A stretch of DNA of 64,000 bases. Source: Undaria pinnatifida. Its lineage: Eukaryota > Sar > Phaeophyceae > Laminariales > Alariaceae. Of the stretch, positions 51,839 to 62,875 are shown piece by piece (the first letter of the stretch is position 1; every line of letters starts with the position of its first letter). A program made the position numbers and the translations under genes. The notes beneath the pieces were generated by a model. The model had not been told where the DNA came from. It searched no databases and saw nothing but the letters and a program-made list of their open reading frames with translations. The stretch is taken from contig JABAKD010000023.1 of the NCBI GenBank assembly GCA_012845835.1, forward strand, positions 12,833,851-12,897,850, written 5' to 3'.

Positions 51839-52449
51839 GAATGGTAGGGAGTGCCCGTGAAGTTACTCCCGTGAAGTTATTCCGCGGTCAAAGGGGAACG
51901 ATGATGTTCAATCCCATCTCCCATCCAGCCTTTTGCTGTAGCCGGTACTGTTGCTGTTGCTGCTGCTGTCACTGCTGCCAAGCCCCCTCTTCCTCCTCAT
52001 GTACCGCTCATACCCCCCCCCCCAACCGGGTCCATTTTCCGGTCGAAGCGGTGGCACGCTATGTTTTGGTGTACCCTGGTCAAACGAATGCGTTGATGCA
52101 CCACGCTGACCCAAGCCCTCTTTCTGCTCCAACGGCACCCTTCTTATCGACCCCGTCCCACTGCTGATCGCCACAGCCAACACCTCCCCGGCCCATTGCT
52201 AGCGGCCACAGCCCCCACCGCTACCGGCTCAGACTGCTGCTGCTGCTCGCTGCCCTTCTCGTTGCTGCTGCGTTCGCAACCCCAAAACACCCGAACACGA
52301 AACTCCTCCGTCACTGAAGGCTCGCGCCTGACTGCAACATCAGAAACAGCATCGATCACCATCCATCATATCTGGTTCATCCAACAGCAGCCGTGGAAAA
52401 TGCTCATCGCTGGTACGAGTATAGTCTAGACTATATATACACTCAGTAT
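51839..52449. other. unannotated stretch
   Basis: A plus-strand frame at 51841-52167 includes a Cys run from a TGCTGTTGC repeat. No family recognised. Confidence 0.4.
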
Positions 52450-52454
52450 ATATT

Positions 52455-52552
52455 TTTCATCCTCCGGCGAATGGGAAAAAATATAGCTTTCGTAGCTCAC
52501 CACACTTCCACGTATTTTCATACGCGTCGTGTGTCGATTTAACTCAGTTGCT
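52455..52552 (+). repeat. inverted-repeat arm, left (partner 54886-54985)
   Basis: About 95 bp that match the complement of 54886-54985: CTCCGGCGAATGGG, AGCTCACCACACTTCCACGT, ATTTTCATACGCGTCGTGTG and TCGATTTAACTCAGTT. A second, partial copy in the same orientation (from CCTCCGGTGGATGGG at 52580) is the one R6 inserted into. Confidence 0.8.
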
Positions 52553-52603
52553 TTCGCAACCCATTCTTTATTTTTATTCCTCCGGTGGATGGGCAACAAG
52601 ATA

Positions 52604-53626
52604 CAGTAGGTGGCCCTGTATAGTGGCAACCTGAATAGTGAAGTGCCATATATAGTGGCATGAAAATCTCCTGGCAAAATCTCAACCCGATATAGTGGCA
52701 CTTTACCACTATTGAGGACGGAGCCCTCAATAGTGGCCTTTTGGGCATCACACACACTCAATAGTGGCAGTTCCAAGTAGTGGGCCCCCACTACTGCTGT
52801 ACCACACCTGCCCACACACACTCTCAGCGGTGGGCGCCACACGTATCATGCCAGCCTGCGCGGACCTAGAACTGTGTAAACTCCCAAACAAACCACTGGG
52901 AGAGAATTTTTTGGTCCTCTAGAACAATACGCAGAGTCGTGTGGCGTTGGTGACGCCGGGCACTTTCTCCGCAAGGCGAAAATGGCATTCTTAGCAGCTA
53001 CATTCGCTAGACCGGCACAGCAGTTGGACATTAGAGTGTTTACCAACTCGTAGTGCAATCAGTCGGCTAAAGCCTACAGCAGTTGCAGAGCTTCGTGGTG
53101 GTTGGGTTGATGCGCCGGGGTGGGGGTGTTTGAATTTTCTATACTGGCTGTTTCAGTTAGTTTCGTGTCTCTACGTTGCTGTTTTCATGCGTTCTACACG
53201 CAGTGTTGAATGTTGAACCCCATGTTACACTGCCCGCCGGACAAAAAATATTGATGTGCCACTTATGATACAATGCGTTTGGACGTGGTTCCTGTGGTCT
53301 GCCTGCGCAGAAGAAACAGGTCTTGACCACAGAAGGCTCGGTAACCGTTGGATAATCAACGGTCATTTCATGTGTTTCATGCGGATACTGCTGCACACAA
53401 ATCAACCACGAGTAGTGGAACAGTATGCACGGCTTTACCTGTACAACAGCGTATAATCAGTGTACAGCGTGAACATCGAAGCTCTTTATTCGATATAGTG
53501 GCACTATTGCCACTATAGACTGTCTAATAGTGGCAATAGTGCCACTATATCGAATAGTGGCACTGCCCTGAATAGTGGCACAATTCTGTCCTGCCACTAT
53601 ATGCCACTATACAGGGCCACCTACTG
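52604..53626. mobile_element. TA-flanked non-autonomous DNA transposon R6
   Basis: 1,023 bp with inverted ends CAGTAGGTGGCCCTGTATAG (extending to about 25 bp) and TA on both sides (52602-52603, 53627-53628). About a dozen exact TAGTGGCA boxes, in both orientations, crowd the two ends; they are candidate transposase-binding sites. Near the right end is a palindrome with perfect 29-nt arms (53488-53516 and 53527-53555). Its target is a second copy of the neighbouring inverted-repeat arm, so the empty site is visible at about 52457-52505. No transposase gene was found in the middle. Confidence 0.85.
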
Positions 53627-53628
53627 TA

Positions 53629-54189
53629 GCATAAGCTCACCACACTTTCAACGTATTTTCACCAAATTCTTCACGACGTGCACAACACGAGACTAACCAA
53701 AGAAAATGCACAGTACACTGTAGATGTGCGCACCAAGACCAACTATTATTCGAGCGAAGCGAGTTTCTAATCTACACCTGGGCCTCGCAATGTAGGCTCC
53801 CATGAAAAAAAAAATGTTTGCGTGCGTGTCTTCGACTAAACACGATTTTAGTATGGGATCATTTGATTTTAGACTGCAGGTGGAGGCAGACCACCACGGA
53901 GCAACAAAGCACACACAGCAGACTACACGGTGAAAAACAGCAACACATACCGCTCACACAGCCGGAACACAGCGCTCACACAGCGGGCAGCACACAGACA
54001 ACGGGCGCAGCGGGCGACAATAGTGGCCAGCGGAGAGCGGGCATGGAGAGTGTGTGCCCACTAGGGGTGTGTCCGCTGAGTGTATCTACTGCTGTCTCGT
54101 GGTGAGAGTAGGTCATCATGGAGAGACGATCATGGAGAGACGTCCGTTGGGGGCGATTGACCCATACTCGGTCCGTACGCCAACGCCAG
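53629..54189. other. unannotated stretch
   Basis: Between R6 and the helicase fragment. It includes a loosely repetitive CACACAGC/GGGCGCAGCGGG stretch at 53920-54050. No gene supported. Confidence 0.4.
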
Positions 54190-54801
54190 AAGGGCGACAG
54201 CGGACACGGCGGAGGGGCTTGAGAGGGACCTCTACCTAGGTAAGGGAGCCAAGGTCATGCTCACGAAGAACTTGTACCAACAAGTTGGACTCGTGAACGG
54301 CATTCGAGGCCAAGTCGTCGAGTTTGTGTTTGCAGACGACGTGCCCCCGCCGAACCTCCCCTTTTACGTTGTCGTCAAGTTCAGAGGGTACTCAGGGGGG
54401 GAATGGTCGTCTCACGAGAGATATAGAGGGCGTGCGCCGATTTCTCCCGTAGACACTACTCGGGCAGGACGGGGGAACGCAGGTCAGGACGCAACTGCCG
54501 TTGAGGCTCTGCTGGGCCATCACTACGCACAAATCACAGGGGCAGAGGTTAGAGAAGGCCGTCATAGACCTGGGGGCCGAAGGAAGCCTGCACGGAGCTT
54601 ATTTTCGTCTGTCTCAGTTGGGCTAAGAGACTAGCGGACCTCATGGTAGAGCCAATGAGATTCGATAGGATAGGCAAGCTTGGAAACTCCGACACCATGA
54701 AGGCTAGGTTGCGGGAAGAGGTTAGGCTGGTGGACTTAGCACAGAGCACGCGGGGTAGGTACACAGGCATGGGCGTCTTCAACGCCGTCGCGGCCAACTA
54801 A
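54190..54801 (+). pseudogene. PIF1/Helitron-type helicase C-terminal remnant
   Basis: C-terminal end of a superfamily 1B helicase as found in Helitrons and PIF1 proteins. From 54210 it reads LYLGKGAKVMLTKNLYQQVGLVNG then RGQVVEFVFADD, LPFYVVVKFRGYSG and a following linker. Near 54515 the frame changes to WAITTHKSQGQRLEKAVIDLG, the conserved last helicase motif. It ends with a tail closing FNAVAAN at 54801. Walker A and the other N-terminal motifs are absent. The fragment sits between inverted repeats (52455-52552, 54886-54985), which is not a Helitron feature, so it may have been captured by another element. Confidence 0.8.
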
Positions 54802-54885
54802 TGACCACATCAACTGCAATACAGCAAACGTCACATCGGCTCCATTCCACCTGTGGTGCCCCTCGCAATCACACGAACCAATAAC

Positions 54886-54985
54886 TGAGTTAAATCGACA
54901 CACGACGCGTATGAAAATACGTGGAAGTGTGGTGAGCTAAAGCTTCATTTTTCCCCATCCGCCGGAGTATTGTATGAAAAAAAAA
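54886..54985 (-). repeat. inverted-repeat arm, right (partner 52455-52552)
   Basis: Complementary to the left arm over about 95 bp (AACTGAGTTAAATCGACACA, ACGACGCGTATGAAAATACG, TGGTGAGCT, CCGCCGGAG). The two arms enclose R6 and the helicase remnant. Confidence 0.8.
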
Positions 54986-55097
54986 CACACACAGACACGA
55001 ACTAATGGCCCGTGGACGCACACGTCTGACGACAGTTACATCTATCATATATATGTCGCTCGTTTTAGCGACAGCTATTGTACCTTTATGAGAAATT

Positions 55098-55562
55098 AAT
55101 TTTGGGCCCCCAGAACTGAGATTTTTGACTGAACATACGCGATTTACTCGGCGGGACGACCAAAAACTTCTACGATATTCGTAGACTCTTCAGAATGCCC
55201 CGCGTAGTTTTCCGAGAGCTTTCTTACGTACTTTCGTATCCGTTTTTTCAGACTCCTAGTCTGTCTGTTCGTCCGATTTGCCAGTTCTGACGACCTCATG
55301 ATTTTTAGCTAAATATCCTCAAAAATACTATTTTTTTGCCCCAGTTTTGAGCAGCATTGAATGTTTCCGAGAAGCCCTTCTGAGAACTAAATTGTTGCGC
55401 CAAAAATCAAAACGAGACCCTGGAGAAACGGAGAACTGCTCCAGAAAGCCCTCGGAAAAGTACGTGATGGATCTTGGAGAGTGTATCGGTTTTTTCGACA
55501 GCCCATCCGAGTAAAACTGGTATAATTGGCCTAGATTTCAGTTCTGAGACCCAATTTTTTTT
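55098..55562. repeat. fold-back (MITE-like) element
   Basis: Imperfect inverted repeat with arms of about 160 bp. The left arm begins AATTTTGGGCCCCCAGAACT; the right end is the complement of AAATTGGGTCTCAGAACTG. Inner matches include TTTACTCGG.GGG and TTTTCCGAGRGCTTTCT. The ends are not precise and no coding content is seen. Confidence 0.6.
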
Positions 55563-57649
55563 TTCCTTATTTTAGTAAGTCTAATAATGTGCGTATTTAG
55601 TGTTGACGGGTGATCGCTGTATTAATAGTCGGCGTAAACTTAGTTTCATGTGTCACTAAATCTCACGACGCAGCCCGTACAACCATACATAGCAAACTTA
55701 GTGACCTGCAGACTACAACAGTAATCCAAACATGGTTGTTGATTTGCACTCATTGTAAAGACTACTGAACCGGAATCACGCACACGACCCACGAACATCT
55801 GGTATACCCAAACTGACAGGAAGATGTTCGATGTGCGAACGCATGCACGACGTGCACAAGCAAGAATAGCGTGTCTGGGTTTCTGTCTGTTCGCAGCAGG
55901 CAATATTTCCTTCTGCGATTGATTCCACTCGCACAAGGTTTCTACGTGCTCGAACAACTACGAAGTGCTCTCGGAGTAACAGAGCTAGCCTACCGGAAGG
56001 CGGGGCCATAAAAATATGCATATATATCGAGACAACGATATTTTGTTGCTTACGAATCGAGCACAGACACCGGAGCTGGATGGCGACACAAGCTTGGGAG
56101 TTTCAGGTACTGTAAAACACACATGGCTCACACGTTTCATCCCGGAGTTCGTGTCGGTAGAGCACCGAAATGAACACTCTGCGAACAGAACAGCCTTTTT
56201 CATTTTGGAAGCGGCGGTAATCGTGATGCGGGTTTGCGCCTGCATAACAAGGTACCCAGAACATAAACACTCACGCGTGCTCACACACAAAAAAAAATAT
56301 ACCTCACACGAGCACTCGTACTGTGGCATAGTGAGCGCATGCATGCAGTGGATATGAGGAGGATGTGAGGAGGAGCGTGGATATTCCAAAACATGCACTG
56401 CGAATGGGAATTTACAATCGTCGTCATACGGCTTGTGCTTCTCACGCACTTCGAGCAATGCTCCAACCCGAAATGATACCCAATACTACTCGCTTTTATG
56501 GTACTATCACTGTCGTTGGTGTAAGGAGGTGCTGCGTGCTTTGCAACGGATTCCCATTCATATAAACACAGCTGCATTATGGCCCATCGCGAATGTTGAA
56601 GGCAGCCTGCCTGACCGCCGCCGACACCTGGCTCCGATATATCAAGCCGGCATGTAGAGTGAATTTGTAATGTGGTACGCACAAACAACGTCAAGCATGC
56701 AGTGGTGCGAGCATCCGGACGGGGTGGGTCTTTCCGCGCCGTCGTACGCATGAATGTCCCGCCCTTTTACTGTACAACAATCGCAGGGGATATTTGTCTT
56801 GCCTTGACTAACGAGGCATGCGTCATATTTTGTGTTTCCGACCTATTTTGATAGGTGTGCATCTGGGTTTGTCCCTGGTGCCCTGACTGACTTTTGCTCG
56901 ACGAGTGCCAGGACCAAATTACGCATGTGTGTGTGTGTGGTTTCAACCTGTCATTGTTGAACTGACCTTCCTCCGTTCAATGTAATCAGCACGGACTCTG
57001 AGTGTACTGATGGTGATGTCGTTCGGTTCAAAGAACGATTTAGTGTGAAGAAAACTCGTGCAACAACCAGTACAACAAGTGTGTCCGTGCAGAAGCTTTC
57101 TATTAATAGACAGGCGACCTCTAGTCTAGTGGTCACATGCCATTAATTGTAGGTGGAGATACACTATTTTGTCGGTCGCCTGGGCGACATGTGTGTGGTC
57201 TATTGATAGTTGATGGCTACCCTCGAACGGTACTATCTGCTAGAAGAGTTGAGTTGCTTTTGGGGGTCGAACACCACGTGAGTGAGTCATGTTGAGTTAG
57301 TTGGATTTTTTAGTAGTGTGTTTGCACAAAGTTCAGTTTCAAAGAAATCAACTGCCAAGAGCGCCAAGAAACGTGGGTGGGCGTACGAGTAGATATATAC
57401 GAGTCGACGAAGAAGAAAAGGCTAAAATCTTGTCGCGATAAAAGAAAAGGGGCGTGCCGCACTGGAGAATGAAGGAGGAGAGCCCGCTGGATCTGAGTTA
57501 CGTGAAGGGAGTGAAAAAGAGAAAGAAAAAAAGAGAAGGTAGGGCGCACACAAGGAAAGTTATCCCGCACACCTACCCGCCCCCGAGGCCCCTTTTTCTT
57601 TTTTCGTTTTCATGTTTTCACTTTTATTTTGGCTTTGTTTGCTTGCTTG
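55563..57649. other. unannotated stretch
   Basis: About 2.1 kb with no recognised gene or repeat. Open minus-strand frames at 55646-55957 and 56281-56751 have no known motifs. A purine-rich AAAGAGAAAG stretch lies at 57516-57540. Confidence 0.45.
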
Positions 57650-57972
57650 GTGGTTCATTTCTTGGCTGTAAAAGATCTAGTACTTGCAGCCTGCCCGATG
57701 GGCCGTCGAGTTTTGTAATCTACGGACACAATATTCATGATTCACGTGTGTGCGAGCGATATAGGATATATGGTATTGGGAAATAAGTGTTTTCTATTGG
57801 ATGGTGGTGTGTTGTCAGAATGTCAGCTGCCCCGCTGAAAACATGCCTTCTACGGTATGTTTAGTTCTGGGTTGACTCCGATGGGGTACGCCCTTTATAT
57901 CAGTCTTGTTTCGGTCCAGTTTGCCCCTGATAAATGTGTGGGCGGCTTCTGGCCGGTCTTGACTCATCCCAT
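57650..57972 (+). repeat. dispersed repeat R2, copy 2 (right part)
   Basis: Shares AGATCTAGTACTTGCAGCCT, CACGTGTGTGCGAGCGATAT and TGCCTTCTACGGTATGTTTA with copies 1 and 3, and ends near GGTCTTGACTCAT. A short frame reads IHDSRVCERYRIYGIGK, conserved in copy 3. Confidence 0.75.
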
Positions 57973-58824
57973 GTCTTCATTGTGATAATATACTCGGATA
58001 CGCGACAATAATGTAATATATTTTTCTACATATTGATGACATCTGGGACTTCTCTTTTATCCGCTGCCACCGCGCAACCAAGAACCCCGCATGAGGTGGC
58101 CCACACGAGCAAGCCGACCCTGAGCATGGGTTTTCCCATCACACTAGTGTTGTGGGGCCATTACACAAGTTCACACTAATAAACGATGGCCATTATATTG
58201 GAACCGTGCTCGGGGAGGTGAACGCGCTGGACCGGGGCTGACTCAAGACATTTTTTTCCCGGGATGCTTCAGGAGCGATTTTTCTTCGTCATCGACTTCC
58301 ACCCTACACGACAGTGACGGAACGCGCATGTACACCAGCAGCAACAGAGAGCAAGACCACCGAGACGCAGCCGAAGACAACCAGATACAGGAAGAGGCGG
58401 AGCAGTCAGGGATGGATAGCGATGAGCCAGAAGAGCCACGGTCCTTCACCTGCTAGCCAGACCTCCTTGTACGTGATTGCATTGAGCGAGCGATTTCGGG
58501 GCTGATTTTTTAGCTGCAGTTACGAGCAATTCTGCGCGACGATGATTGGAAAAGAGGGGATGGCAGTGGAAGGACAGCCAGCAAAGCTAATGGGAATGAG
58601 CGTGGAGCAGCAACATGCATTTGCACAGCAGGGGTTTTGGCGAATGTCAGGGGAGGAAGCGAGCAGGACAGAACAAGGGAGGAGGGGACCGCCCCTTCCG
58701 CCCCAGCACGAGCCTCGGCTCACAAAAGGCGCGTATTAATTTCTCTTGATTTTTGTTGTGTGGTTCCATACTACTCTCCAAGGTTGATTGATGTGTTGTT
58801 TTTGTGTGTGTGTATCAGGTGGTA
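57973..58824. other. unannotated stretch with possible transposase tail
   Basis: A frame at about 58310-58500 is very acidic (EEAEQSGMDSDEPEEPRSFT). A later one, near 58520-58735, encodes VLANVRGGSEQDRTREEGTA. They could be the tail of a pogo-type transposase or a host exon, but I have no motif to support either. Confidence 0.25.
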
Positions 58825-59710
58825 CAGTCTTCCCCGCTTTAAAGACACTCTTCTTTAGGAAACTCCCCGCTATAAAGACACATTTTTTTCCCAGAACATG
58901 GTGCCCCGCAGATGTACAATATTAAGGGGGGGGTACCTTTTCCACTTTACGCCCCCCCCACAATTTTTTTTTGCTGGGGCAGCACACTGCTGTATAACAT
59001 CGACAGCGGTCTGCTGCAGCCCGCACTACCGTGTGTGGGTATGGAGAGATTCCTCCCATCTGCTGGCAGGTCGTCAGCTGCCGGCTTGAAGCCATGTGGC
59101 GAACCCACGCAACAACCGATTTTTATGTACGTTGTGGTCTGCGCTACCGACCGTTTCCTAGTGTCCTTCTCACGGGTCGGCTGGGTTTGTTCGGTCCCTA
59201 TGTGGCAGGTAACTTTCGTGTATCGTATCAGAGCTAGTTCCAACGAACTGATGTATGTGTCTCAGGTGTTTTCGCGATATCTCGGGCATGATGTTCACCG
59301 TGAGGATAACGCCTTGACAGCAAGAAAAGCCTGCAACAACACCAGCGCACTGCCGTACACATTACAGCAAGAGCCTGCATCAACAACAGCGCACGGCCGT
59401 ACACATTACAATAGGTCGTGCTGCACTCCTTCCCGCGTTTCGGTGGTGGAGGGAAATTCAAAATGTGTAAAGTATTGGAGTGTACTACAGCAGTAGTGTT
59501 GCGGCCTTTCAAATAACGTGTTGTAGTTTTTAAGCAACACAGTTTCGTGGTCGCATTCCTGCTTCAAATGCGCGTATTTTGACGTATGTTACACCTCCAT
59601 TGGCCCCGGGGACGGTGAGTTAGTGGCCCCGGAATCCTAAAGACACTTCCCCGCGTTAAAGACACTCCCAAAAAAAAGAACGCGGTGTGTCTTTAAAGCG
59701 GGGTCGACTG
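58825..59710 (+). mobile_element. TA-flanked DNA transposon R5, copy 2
   Basis: 886 bp with ends CAGTCTTCCCCGCTTTAAAG and the complement of CAGTCGACCCCGCTTTAAAG, and TA at 58823-58824 and 59711-59712. Its left part (CCCCGCTATAAAGACAC then CCAGAACATGGTGCCCCGCA) is the uninterrupted form of the site where the DIRS element sits in copy 1. It keeps the start of the zinc-finger frame (ATG 59041, MERFLPSAG) but not the Cys/His part. A 44-bp duplication lies at about 59329-59409. Confidence 0.85.
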
Positions 59711-59712
59711 TA

Positions 59713-60754
59713 CGTACAGCAGTTCATTATAGTGTCGGTAGTTCCTGAAGAGTTCACGTCAATTTTTCGTTTTTCAAGGCACGTATGATATATATATATA
59801 TACTTCGAGTATAAATTAACACGGTGTGTTTCTGTACTAGGGTCGCATGTAGGTTGGCACGACTTTCGTGATGACGTTTGAGAAAGATGGTACATTCAGT
59901 CGTGGTTCTTCCTGCCCGATGTCCTTCCCTTTGTGTCAAGCCACGTGGGCCGACAACGTGCAATCGCCTAGGTGGACAAGGTGGAAACGAGGACCCAGCC
60001 TCGGCTAGGAGACCAATGAGGCGGAGGGAAGGTCGGACCGACGGCCGGGGTCAGTAGTACTATTAATAGAGAGGGACGGATGTAGCACGAGATGAAATTT
60101 TGATGACTTTTTAACAGGCGTTCTATTTCAATGTTTTCTGCGCGTTTTTTTTGTGTGTGTGCTTCTTGTAATGGTACGCTCTGACGACGTATCTGGCAGC
60201 AGGTTATGGTACCGGTATGCAGTCCGACTAAAATATTTAATGATTTCCGTGCTTTCTAAGTACGAGTACGTATCAAAATTGGATGTTGGGGGTTTGTAGT
60301 AACCCCTCCCGTGACTGAGCTGGTAGGTAAGGTATGACCACACATATGTAGCCCGCTCCCGCCATGACACAACAGAGAATTGATTAGCTATGCTGCATGA
60401 TTTGGCAATTGGGGGTATCATTGCTGTTGGGATTTACTATCTACAAGGTATCTTCTATGATACTATTTGGTTAGTCTTGTGATTTTTCAGGGTTATGTTT
60501 TTTTGTAGAAGATAATCGGTATACCTGGTATTATTTGTATTGGTTGAACGTCTGCACGAATAGATTGTCCACTGGATGATTTGTTCTTGAATCATCAACA
60601 TGGGTGATAGTCATTGCGCACGCATACGCGCATATGCACGTATGTCACGAATGATCATTCATGGTCGGTTGACCTTATTTGTGGTACGATATGATATAAC
60701 TCATCAGGTACCCTCCCAATGGGTGTCAAATGTGATGAGAGATGTGATGTTTGA
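59713..60754. other. unannotated stretch
   Basis: No gene recognised. Includes a (TA)n run at 59788-59801 and a TACCTGGTA palindrome at 60522-60530. Confidence 0.45.
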
Positions 60755-61345
60755 TTGCCTGATTATATCAGAGCTGATTTTTTTTTTTTTGTCAACTCTG
60801 TTGGTACAGGTCGCAAGGCATCGTGTCTCGTTCAGCGGACATGTCGATTCAAAATCTATGCGCTTGGACTGATGATCAGATTGATGGTGATTTACTGCTG
60901 TAGGTATAATATAGAGTTGGGGGGATATTAGATTTGATTTTTTGACGCTGTTATTTATTTGGATTTTGGATTTCTGACTGGTGGTCTATGTCCGGGGGAT
61001 GTCAAATATGTGCTGGTAGAATAAGGGAAATGTGTTTTATTTTCGGGCTAAATGCATCAGATCATATGCAGAGGCACTGCTATCAAGGCAGACATGCAAG
61101 CAGGGGGGATAGAAGATCTAGTACTTGCAGCCTGCCCGATGAGCCGTATTGTTTCGTAATCTACGGACACAAGATTCATGATTCACGTATGTTCGAGCGA
61201 TATAGGATATATGCTATTGGGAAATGAGTGTTTCCTATTGGATGGTGGTGTGTTGTCAGAATATTAGCTGCCCCGCTGGAAACATGCCTTCTACGGTATG
61301 TTTAGTTCTGGGTTGATTCCGATGGGGGACGCCCTTTAATGAGGA
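60755..61345 (+). repeat. dispersed repeat R2, copy 3 (left and middle part)
   Basis: Matches the complement of 28204-28860 from ATTATATCAGAGCTGATTTT through GGACGCCCTTTA, where it is cut off by an R1 fragment. It contains RYRIYAIGK-type frame sequence as in copy 2. Confidence 0.75.
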
Positions 61346-62420
61346 CAAACAACCCCCCCAAAAAAAACGCGATGGGAGTATCACACACAGCTTGCAAAGA
61401 CGAGTTTCGACAAAATCTTCGATCTCACAGCTGCAGCGTATTTATATTTATATTTTTCTTTTATATTTGCAAGCTGTGTGTGATACTCCGATCGCGCGTA
61501 TTACTTGTGTCCTCATTAAGGATATAGGTCGGCGACTCCCCTTTCAACTATAGTGTAGCTATCATGGTCAACAGGGTGATGTCAGCCAGTCTGTGCGCGG
61601 AAACTAAATAACCCGTTTCTGAGGGTGACAAAATCTGACAGCTGTGGAAGGAAATGCATCAGTTTATCAAGTGAATCCTGTAAGTCGAATAACCGGTGAG
61701 GGGAGGGCGGAGTTTTTATGGACGTGGGGGCCTGGGTTTGATCAAAAGGGAGCGGGGGTGGGGGGGGGGGGGAGGGGGCGGGGCGGGTGGGGCAGCTCAA
61801 TTAGTGCATGGAAACTGTAGATCTTTCAAGGGGACAAATCTGACGGTTTGGAAAGAATGTACCAGTTTATCATGGGGGGGGGGGCGCGGGACGGGCGGGG
61901 GAGCTCGACCTGTGTGTGGAAACTATACAACAATGTAACGGTTTTGGAAAGAATGCACCAGTTTATCATGTAAATGCTGTAAGTCGTACAACCAGTGAGT
62001 ATAGGGCGGAGTGTTCGAGGGGGGCGGGGTGGGGTGGGGAGGTGGGGAAGGGGGTGGGGGCGAAAGCGCTTTAGGTGGCATAGATGTATGGGTTCGCTAT
62101 ACGCGTGGTGCTAGGTCTAGGCGATGGTGAGGGTGGTGGGGAAGGAGGGGGCGTTGGGGATAGGGGTGGGTGGGAACTGCAGCAGCGGCATGGATGGCTC
62201 TAGAAATATACTGAGGTGATATTCAGTGCGTCGAGGTGTTTATTACTCTGGCGGGTTTCGACAATTGGTGGGGCGTTAGAGCAAGAGGGACCAGGAAACA
62301 AAATAAAAAGCGGGGGGGGTCGGGGGGGGGGTGGGGAAGGTTTTCAAGAGGTTTAGGTCACATGTACGTAAGCTGTGAGATCAAAGGCTTGATCGAAACT
62401 CATCTTTGCAAGATTGCAAG
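61345..62420 (+). repeat. dispersed G-tract repeat R1, copy 6, preceded by an inverted fragment
   Basis: A short minus-orientation R1 piece (about 61338-61440) faces a plus-orientation copy starting near 61465 (GCAAGCTGTGTGTGATACTC). The pair can fold into a hairpin with arms of about 55-60 bp. The plus copy continues into several G-tract units sharing TGACGGTTTTGGAAAGAATGC and GTGGTGCTAGGTCTAGGCGA. Confidence 0.75.
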
Positions 62421-62875
62421 GTCGTGTTCTGTAGGGTTTGTAGATTCCGGGTATATTATATAGATGAAAGGAGATGTGGGAAAAAGAAATGGGCAAATGG
62501 TTGGCGGAAGATACCACTGCATTATTGTCCGATCGTTTGACGTCATATTTGGTACTACTGCTGCTGCTTTATGAAAGGATATTCGAGTTACACTGGAACG
62601 GCGTGCACGCTTTATTGTCGGAGGAAAAAAAACTTGATAACAACAATATTAAAAAAAATGGACTTATGTATAAAATCATTATTTGTTCAAGACATTCGGT
62701 CAGCAGTTTATTTTCGTCTCGGCCCAAGTATGCGATTCGCGGAAGTGGAATTCTCGGGCAAATAACTTCGTTCGAGCGCCGCGTTCGGGGGGCGGCTCCA
62801 ACCCCCTTCGCCATGCCGTGTCCGTTCCGCACATCGACGGGCCACCTGCACTATCTTCACTTTTGGTGGAAGATC
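62421..62875. other. unannotated spacer
   Basis: No gene recognised before the satellite. A plus-strand frame at 62474-62905 has no known motif. Confidence 0.45.

Noticed and set aside
52604-53626. R6 palindrome as a rho-independent-type terminator
   Set aside because: The context is a eukaryotic TA transposon, and the arms are made of its subterminal boxes.
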